Assembly (NCBI GenBank): GCA_013054445.1
Contig: JAAMPI010000804.1
Location: 1 to 25,383 of the forward strand
DNA from: Cudoniella acicularis
Taxonomy: Eukaryota > Ascomycota > Leotiomycetes > Helotiales > Helotiaceae
DNA: 25,383 nt
Direction of reading: 5' to 3'
Below, piece after piece: positions 19,121 through 25,383 of the stretch. How positions within the stretch are numbered: position 1 is the first letter of the stretch; each line of letters begins with the position of its first letter. The position numbers and the translations under genes were made by a program. The notes beneath the pieces are model-generated. The model saw only the letters and a program-made list of their open reading frames with translations. It was not told where the DNA came from and did not search any database.

Positions 19121-21515
19121 CTAGAAGCCCCTCTTCTTGCTCTCCCTTCTAGCTTTCTGCTTCTCCTTAGCTATTGCGTCCTTAAATATCTTCGCGGATG
19201 TGTATGGCGGTAGTGCCTTTGAAACATTGCTGTGGATTCTCCTGTCCTCCGGGTCCCATGACTCTTTTCTGGACCTCTTCCTCTTCCGATCCCCATGCTC
19301 TTGGCTTTTTGCATGGCTCTCTTCAGCGCTTGAATTCTCAAAGACATCTCGACTACTAGCAGCCGACAGCTCAATGCCCGACGTTGAAGCATCTCTTGTC
19401 AAATCTACAAGTACCTCACAGAGATCTCCCTTGGATTGGATGATGGGTTCGGACTGGGTGACAGGGTCCATTTGCTGTGACATGCCGAACAAATCCTTAG
19501 CGCTAACTGAAATGACACGTACGTCTCGCTCTTTTCGAGCTACGGTATGCCCTAGATCGATGTTCACGCCTTCAGAGGGTAGAAAATGCGATCCTGATTC
19601 ATGCAGAGTTTCTAGGATAGTCCTTCTTGTGGGTTGCGGCCGCTGGTAAAGGTGGCGATCCAGACTGAAGTATGGCGACTGCGAAACATCAGGGAGTTTT
19701 CTCCGAAGTTTTGGTCCAACTCTGGCATCGGCTTGAGGTAGAATCCGACCAGGAAGATTCTCGATGACCTGTTCGTCTTCATTACGCTTCTTCCAAAATC
19801 GAATGATTTTATGATAACGATCTTCCAGCAACACTGCTTCCGATGTAGGTTTTTTGTACCAAGGATGTTCTAGGGCATCTGAAGCAGTCATTCGTTTGGC
19901 AGGATCCATGACAAAAAGATCCCGAAGAAAGCGTTGAGCTCCTTCCGAGAGGGTCGTCCATCGGTCCCTCTGACAGGTATCGTTGATGGCGAGAAATCGA
20001 TTTGCTATCTGGACCTGGCTGAGCTGGGAGAGTTCGTCTCGTGGGATCATGGAGTTGCCGGTGAGTAGGCAAGCCGTCAAAACGCCAAGGGACCATAAAT
20101 CGACAGCCATTGTGTAACCCTTATCTTCTTCCACCTCGCTGTCTGTTTTAGATAATGTTCCGGCTACATGAAAAGGGCACTTACGGCGCAATGAAGCCTT
20201 CACTTCCCACGATAGATTTCAGTCTTCCAGTACGAGTGTCTACAGAATTGGCAAGCCCGAAATCTGTCAACACAACACGTCCTCCATAGTCTGTTTGCAT
20301 GATCAAAACATTTTCTGGCTTGATATCTCTGTGCGCAATTCCTTTCGAATGCATAAATTTGATGGCCAAGACTACTTGGCGAGATATGACTCGGGCATGC
20401 CAATCTTCCAGTGTACCACTGTTGGACTCCAAATAAGAGAAAAGGTCTCCGCCGGGAGCGAGATCTGTGAATATATATCTAATAATCGTCAGCATGTTTC
20501 TGTCGAAAGGGGTTTGGACACTCACAGCATGTCTTTCCCACAAAAAGCTTTTTTAAGATTGATTATATGAGGCTGTTTTTGTTAGAAAAGCATGGATTGG
20601 GATAAGTGAGTCAGTGATAGGAGGGAAGCAACGAGAATTAGAGCTTTAATGCTTACATGGTCGAGCCGTGATAGAATCTTGATTTCACGCGTAGCCATCT
20701 GCCTGCCTTCTGCTGCCCGACGAAGCTGTACGTCCCAGGATTGAATTTCCTCGGGATACGACTTCCGTTGGGTATGTTTCTTGCTAGCAACGTCAAGATT
20801 GACAATCTTGCAAGCCATCTGCTTCAATGTCGAAGTCTCCTTTGCCAGATAAACCGCGCCAAAATGACCCTTGCCAAGGATTCGGTCGGAAACAGTGTAT
20901 CGTTCCTGGAAGTGCTGTAATTGATGAGCGGAAATATGTGCTGTTGGGGTAGCGCAGGTACCTGAAGATCATTAAGCTCGGTAGTAGATCGCGAAACAGT
21001 ATCATAACTTGGCTGATGGAAAAGAAATCTCCAGAAAGGACGGATCTCGATCACATCACCATCACTGAGCAGGTGTCCGATGCGCTCACGGCCAATGATA
21101 CCGATGAGGACACCATTGATATAAGTTCCATTTGAAGATTCCAGATCTTCGCAGTAGACGAGTGGTGGAATCTCCTGAGCTTGTCCTTGCTCATAGATGA
21201 TGGAATAAATGCGGAAATGTTGTTTCGAGACGCGAGGGTCGTCGATGCGATGATAGCTGAGCGTGTGTGAACAGAATGCCATGAAAAGAAAGCAGCAGAC
21301 TGACCACTTGCTGTCCCTGCCAACCCGAATATCTCGTCCAGGATAAATGGAAATGTCTAGCAGATCAGACCCAAAGAAACAGTGCTGGGAAGATCATGCG
21401 CCCTACCCTGGATTGCTTCGTGGTTTTCATTCACAATCTCGAGAAATGCAATGGAATCGGCGTAATGGACATCATCATCAAAGACATCGGAATAGGGGAA
21501 GGCTTCATCAGCCAT
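19121..21515 (-). CDS. FHA-domain serine/threonine protein kinase, Chk2/Mek1-like
   Basis: Seven exons on the minus strand: 21515-21407, 21356-21305, 21256-20962, 20914-20657, 20572-20526, 20478-20185 and 20138-19121, giving 690 aa. An FHA domain covers about residues 40-145 (GRDIRVGRDSK, VSKQHFRIY, SSNGTYING) and should bind phosphothreonine. A CAMK-type kinase domain covers about 157-445. It has GKGHFGAVY (glycine loop), MACKIV (ATP-anchoring Lys), HRDIKPEN (303-310), DFG (326-328), GFIAPE (351-353 for APE) and the closing HPW (443-445). All catalytic residues are intact. The C-terminal tail (446-690) is low in known domains and has basic clusters DRKRKRSRKES and KQKARRESKKRGF that could be nuclear import signals. 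FHA plus CAMK kinase is the plan of Rad53/Chk2, Dun1 and meiotic Mek1, so a DNA-damage or recombination checkpoint role is likely. Which orthologue it is cannot be decided here. The ATG at 21515 is the only one in frame. Confidence 0.92.
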
Positions 21516-22441
21516 AGCTGTAATTTGAGAGTGCGGCAAGTTAGTGAGAAATTATTAGTGATAGGGAGAAATTTGTAGCATGACGCGACCAAACCGTGTT
21601 TGACGGTGGACGACAACTTTTCAAGTTGATTTGGTTTCCTCATCGTTGTTGCTGTCGCGCCTTCCGCAAACGCACAAACACGAATCATGTGCTGTGCCCC
21701 AAGTCAAAACACCACAGCTCCGAAACCAGAAATATCAGGAAAACCGAACTTTAATAGTGAACAGTGATTAAATTCACATAGAAAACGAGCTATCAAACTG
21801 AGATGAAAAATTCCCCAGCGAATATGTTGCGGCTCTGATTTAATTGATTGTGCAGGCTGCAAAGCTTTGAATGTAGTGTATTACTTCGGATTAGCCCAAT
21901 CCACGCCAGCTCAGTCCTGATGTAACCCTTAAATGTGAGCCAGGAATACTCGATTAGGTATTACTAGGAAAAATTTAAACCTAGAATAGTTCATAATCAC
22001 TCACAGTACCGGTATAATAAACTTACGTATGTCATAATCAACAGCTTTCATTACTTCGATAACTTAGCTATTACTTTCTGCTTAAAAAGCTGAGTGATTT
22101 TGCGGCTGTGGAGTATTAACAAACTCAGAAAATACTGCACCGAGTATGATGAGGCTTCATGTCATACAAGATTTGGAAGAGCACGTGGTGCCTGAGGCAT
22201 GGGGATATATGGTCTGTCTCTCAGCCCTCTTCTCTCTTTACAACCACAGGTTTTCCATCCGCTGTGACGCCGCATGTTGCTCTCTTAGAGGCGCAAATTA
22301 TCCTGCGATGGTGCGGACCCCTTACGTTGAGACTCACCCCGTGTTGTACGAGCAGCTTGTGGAGCCGATTTTCCCTAGAGCTGGCGAAGAGCAGACACGA
22401 GCTAGAGCAGGAACACACAGAGCTCGATGAAAGCAGATTCA
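21516..22441. other. Kinase upstream region and AT-rich spacer
   Basis: The first few hundred bases upstream of the kinase ATG are its likely promoter. Beyond about 21700 the DNA is AT-rich with no recognisable coding. Open frames at 22146-22430 and 22159-22566 (+) have no family resemblance. Confidence 0.45.
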
Positions 22442-22520
22442 CGACAGCTCTAGGAGCACACACACCCGACAGCTCTTGGAACAAAAAACAACACCCGGCA
22501 GCCCTAGGAACATCACCGGT
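22442..22520 (+). repeat. Three-unit tandem repeat of about 26-29 bp
   Basis: Three diverged units start with cgacagctctaggagcac, cgacagctcttggaacaa and cggcagccctaggaacat. Units begin at about 22442, 22468 and 22496. Changes between units are mostly transitions and short length differences. No function is evident. Confidence 0.6.
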
Positions 22521-22621
22521 TACGGTGGACATACACAATGCAGGTGGCTTGGCAGATGGTGGATAGTAGTGTTAAGGCAACAATATGTGTAGCGGTGAGG
22601 ATATTACTCAGGCAAAAAGTG

Positions 22622-22646
22622 ATGGATTAAGAATAAGAAGTGGGTG
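22622..22646 (+). repeat. Dispersed repeat, copy 1
   Basis: The 25 bp starting atggattaagaataagaag match 25043-25067 at 23 of 25 positions in the same orientation. Both are followed within about 60 bp by a similar aaggtgagg element. Confidence 0.5.
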
Positions 22647-23134
22647 CTCAAGGTGAGGCTTTTTATGGACCCCACACAACCGGCAGTACTAATAATTGCT
22701 TTTCCCGACACTCCCCCTCGGATAAGGCTCTCACACTTATCGAAACCGCAATTTTGAAGCCATACCTACTTTTCGCATATCTAGCTTTCGATCCACGAAC
22801 TTCACTCCTGCCTATGCCTCGTTAACTCCAGCGACAGAACACAACTCTATAATACCTACATCTCTCCCTATTCGGAAGTTCAGCAACCCTATGGCTTCTC
22901 TGCCGACATCACGGCGCAAAAATACCTCTGGCTTCATAACTCTCCTTGCATATATATATTTGCTTCGTTCGATCGACGTTTCGTTTCGTATCGTTCGTCA
23001 GTGCGTTAACTCAAACTCTTCTCTCTGTAACGCAACAGCTCTTGTCTTCTCCGGTCATAATCTCAAAAGCATTAGCATTGTGAATTGCGATCTCAGTCGA
23101 GCGTGAAAAGGCAGGATACCCTACGAAAGTGCTT

Positions 23135-23248
23135 TTCCAGGAAGTCCTGGAAGACTGTTCCAGTCCATACTGAGTTACAGCGGAGGAGAACCTGTAGTAG
23201 TTGACTGTTCAGCGCGTTCCCCACGTTGCAAGGTAACCCTTGGGGAAC
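23135..23248. repeat. Two closely spaced 8-bp-stem hairpins
   Basis: ttccagga-ag-tcctggaa spans 23135-23152 with a 2-nt loop. gttcccca (23216-23223) pairs with tggggaac (23241-23248) across a 17-nt loop. Both stems are perfect. Confidence 0.5.
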
Positions 23249-23984
23249 GGCCAGCGGCAAGGCCTTGCTGGGTCAGTCGCACGGCATACAAGCCTCTGCT
23301 CTCCTTTTTTACCTTAGGATTTCCCCCCCTTCTTCTTCTCACACACGAAAACGAACACATGCCACAGGAGCCAGAGACCTAGGAGCCAGTAATCAGGAAC
23401 CGAAGACCCAGGACAGAGGACTAAGGGGATGGCTTGTTGAGCAGGAGGATTTGGGAAGGACAGACAGAGTTCGACTTCGGTCGAAGGTAGAAGCGCCAGG
23501 GCTCTCGTATGTAGTTTAGAACGAGCCGTAATTTGATTCATACCGTCTAAACTCAACATCACTGTTTTTTTTTCTCTCTGGTCTTGTTTGTGGCACAGGG
23601 TGTATACAGGACTATCATATCACTGCGAGAGGGCCGTGAGATAATAGTAGAAGCATCGGAACAACAAATTCATTTCGTGCTCTTACAAGGCCCTAAAGTG
23701 GGCCGAGAAGACTCTCCCGCGCGGTTCGACCACTCGCAAACACGCCTCCCCGAGGAATTAAGGGAGATATACTAACGAAACTTATAAAAGTTATAAGATG
23801 TCTATTTAGAGTCTATAATTTCAGTAGATTCAAGAATATAAACTAAATTTTCTACTTATAGTATTAATTAGACTTATATTTAAAGCCTTTTATAGGTCTT
23901 GTTATGTCTCTTATTACTAGATAAGAGGAGTGCCTAGCGGTTTACTCGCTAAATTTAAGGCAACTCACTACTAGCGTACTTGCC

Positions 23985-24223
23985 GAATTTCAGTATACCT
24001 ATTCCCTAGAATCTAGCGCACTTACTCCCTAGAATTCAGGGTGTATGCCCCACAGGATTCAGTGTATTCAATCCCTGGAATTCAGGGCACTAGCTCCATA
24101 GAGTTCAGGGTACCTGCACCTTAGGATTTAGTGCACCCACTTCCTAGAATTCAGCGTACCTGCTCCCTAGAGTTCAGCACACTTCCTAGCATTCAGTGCT
24201 TTCCCTCAAATTTAGTGTACTCC
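23985..24223 (+). repeat. Degenerate tandem array of short palindromic units (left part)
   Basis: About eleven units of roughly 19-24 bp follow one another. The shared core is close to CCCTAGAATTCAGGG, itself a near-perfect palindrome centred on gaattc. Clear copies include ctccctagaattcaggg, atccctggaattcaggg and tccctagagttcag. Units differ by scattered substitutions and small indels. The array resumes at 24490 beyond the MITE-like element. Confidence 0.7.
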
Positions 24224-24489
24224 TTACGAGCTTAATCGTTTTGGTCTGTGCGTTCAGGGCATTTTCCAGGCATGCTCAGGCTTCGTGACCCCGCTGTCAG
24301 GCAATCGAAAACTAAATTTGTCGCTATCACTTGAAAATTATAAAATCACTAAGAATAATTATTACTTCTAGTTTAGGATTTAAGAATTAAAACAAGTAAA
24401 TTACGCTTTTATAAACTACGATTTACGATTTCTAATATTTCGTTAGTAAAGTGCCCTGAACGCACAGACCGATACGATTAGGCTCGTTA
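24224..24489. mobile_element. MITE-like element with 35-bp terminal inverted repeats and TTA flanks
   Basis: The left arm 24227-24261 (starting CGAGCTTAATCG) and the reverse complement of the right arm 24452-24486 (starting CGAGCCTAATCG) agree at about 32 of 35 positions, including an uninterrupted run through ggtctgtgcgttcaggg. The element of 260 bp is flanked directly by TTA at 24224-24226 and 24487-24489, which fits a 3-bp target-site duplication of PIF/Harbinger type; a TA duplication (Tc1/mariner type) can also be read. The inside is AT-rich and non-coding, so it is non-autonomous. Confidence 0.65.
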
Positions 24490-24556
24490 GAATCCAGCGC
24501 ACTCCTAGAAATCGGCGTACTCACTACCGAGAATTCAGGGTATTCCCTACCTAGGT
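24490..24556 (+). repeat. Palindromic-unit array, right part
   Basis: Three further units in the same orientation as the left part (gaatccagcgcactccta, gaaatcggcgtactcac, gagaattcagggtattcc) follow the MITE-like element. The element therefore appears to sit inside a formerly continuous array. Confidence 0.6.
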
Positions 24557-25383
24557 AGAGTATACTTACTTACTATTTTCGATCATATATAAAAGCAAAC
24601 TAACTAAGATAAATAATAGTATACGCCCTAGCCTCCCCGCGCTAAAAGGACGTTATATTTAAATGCCGGTTTGTTCAACTCTTCTCCTCTGGGATTCCTG
24701 GAAGAGTAATTTCAGAAAGATAGCTATCTCTGTTCAAAACAATCAGTATCCGAATTTGGTTTTGACTGTTTGCTCTCTAGAAGTGATGGTGTCACAGACC
24801 AGGGCGCAGAACCTAGAAGACGAGAGGGGGCCGGTCACGTGGATATCACATGGAGCCCAAAAGACGCCACCGCGTTTGCATGCACGAAAATCTCATCACT
24901 TGTAAGAGTCTTTGAGTCAAAAGCTTTGTTTACTTGTATTCCTGTTTCTCGAACCCTCATAGATGGCAGCAGCCAGTAAGTTTTTCGAGGTAGCTGTGAC
25001 AGTAACCATCGTATATGAAACTCGGTTAAAAACATAAAACATATGGATTGAGAATAAGAAGTTGGTGACAAGTGGATCGCGGATGATCTCTTTGTCGAGG
25101 TATTTATGAAAAGAGGGATTGAAGGTGAGGGTTTAGATCTTTTGCTTTTCGATACAGGAGACATACCTGTGGCAGGTGATCTTTTAGGGCGGAGAAGAGT
25201 GTGTGACTTTTGGCATTCTATGGTTGGCAGACCATCGACGAGCGTTATTCAGGAAGTGGGAATAGTGACATTTTCTAACTAGATCCCAAGTGGAGAGGGT
25301 CTATAAGGAGCACTGGGGTTGGTGTTCTCTTCCTGACCCCTGCTCTCTTCTCTCGGCATTCGCACCTTCACCACCATAGGTCT
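24557..25383. other. Window-end region without a supported gene
   Basis: No recognisable protein. A 109-codon minus frame at 24835-25164 and overlapping plus frames lack family features. The segment 25043-25067 is a near copy of 22622-22646. The final 80 bases are pyrimidine-rich with a ctataag element near 25301 and could be the promoter of a plus-strand gene beyond the window, but no start codon can be assigned. Confidence 0.4.
25043..25067 (+). repeat. Dispersed repeat, copy 2
   Basis: Partner of 22622-22646, differing by a to g and g to t changes. The downstream aaggtgagg element lies farther away here (about 50 bp more), as if one copy had an insertion or the other a deletion. Confidence 0.5.

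Larger units (their letters stand above)
22521..23984. other. Non-coding accessory region with hairpins, possible retroelement relic
   Basis: No protein of a known family is seen in any frame. The stretch includes gacactccccctcggataa near 22709, which is reminiscent of a motif found in some Ty1/copia terminal repeats, but no second terminal repeat, primer-binding site or polymerase sequence is found. Two hairpins lie at 23135-23152 and 23216-23248. A 7-bp inverted repeat (cttataa/ttataag) follows near 23780, after which the DNA becomes very AT-rich. Confidence 0.35.

Noticed and set aside
19137..19649. 170-codon plus-strand frame antisense to the kinase tail
   Set aside because: Shadow of the kinase's last exon; its composition is explained by the opposite strand.
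22146..22566. Overlapping plus-strand frames in the accessory flank
   Set aside because: They run through the three-unit tandem repeat and have no domain or homologue that I recognise.
22700..23780. Copia-type LTR or solo LTR suggested by gacactccccctcgg
   Set aside because: Only a short motif resemblance; no paired repeat, TG...CA ends, primer-binding site or polymerase fragment could be established.
24835..25164. 109-codon minus-strand frame near the window end
   Set aside because: No family features and it contains the dispersed 25-bp repeat in antisense, so a gene is unlikely.
1..25383. CRISPR array, biosynthetic cluster or bacterial-type operon
   Set aside because: No regularly spaced identical repeats with unique spacers, no clustered biosynthetic enzymes, and all genes are spliced eukaryotic housekeeping or orphan genes.

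Overview
The window is nuclear DNA of a filamentous ascomycete (Pezizomycotina). The evidence is spliced genes with many 46-60 nt introns (GTRNGT donors, CTRAC/CTGAC branch points, YAG acceptors), a fungal-type seven-helix rhodopsin-like protein, a GH3/GNAT-type protein and ascomycete-like GET4, RAI1 and malic enzyme orthologues. A Leotiomycetes-like source is plausible, but this is a guess from protein style and not proven by the sequence.

Layout. 1-2353: GC-rich, gene-poor, no recognisable coding. 2354-4580 (+): a 548-aa protein with a GH3 C-terminal subdomain fused to GNAT-like domains, without a GH3 catalytic barrel. 4581-7352: gene-poor and in large part AT-rich. 7353-9007 (-): a rhodopsin-like membrane protein whose C-terminal tail appears frameshifted in a G/A-rich tract. 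9008-10687: no gene, but a cluster of small stem-loops and a tRNA T-arm-like fragment. 10688-21515 is a compact conserved block: GET4 (+), a conserved 150-aa protein of unknown function (-), RAI1 (+), mitochondrial malic enzyme (+), an intronless proline-rich/cysteine-rich protein with a split C6-like zinc motif (-), and an FHA-domain protein kinase of Chk2/Mek1 type (-). 21516-25383: accessory-looking DNA with short tandem repeats, hairpins, a 260-bp MITE-like element flanked by TTA, and an array of degenerate palindromic units around it.

The genes do not form one pathway. GET4 serves tail-anchored protein insertion, RAI1 serves RNA 5'-end quality control, malic enzyme serves mitochondrial carbon metabolism, and the kinase serves DNA-damage or meiotic signalling. 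The 150-aa gene ends 91 bp from the GET4 stop and starts 241 bp from RAI1, with which it probably shares a two-way promoter.

All exon structures were assembled by hand from reading frame, splice consensus and remembered family similarity. No alignment or transcript data were available. Every spliced model below closes in frame.
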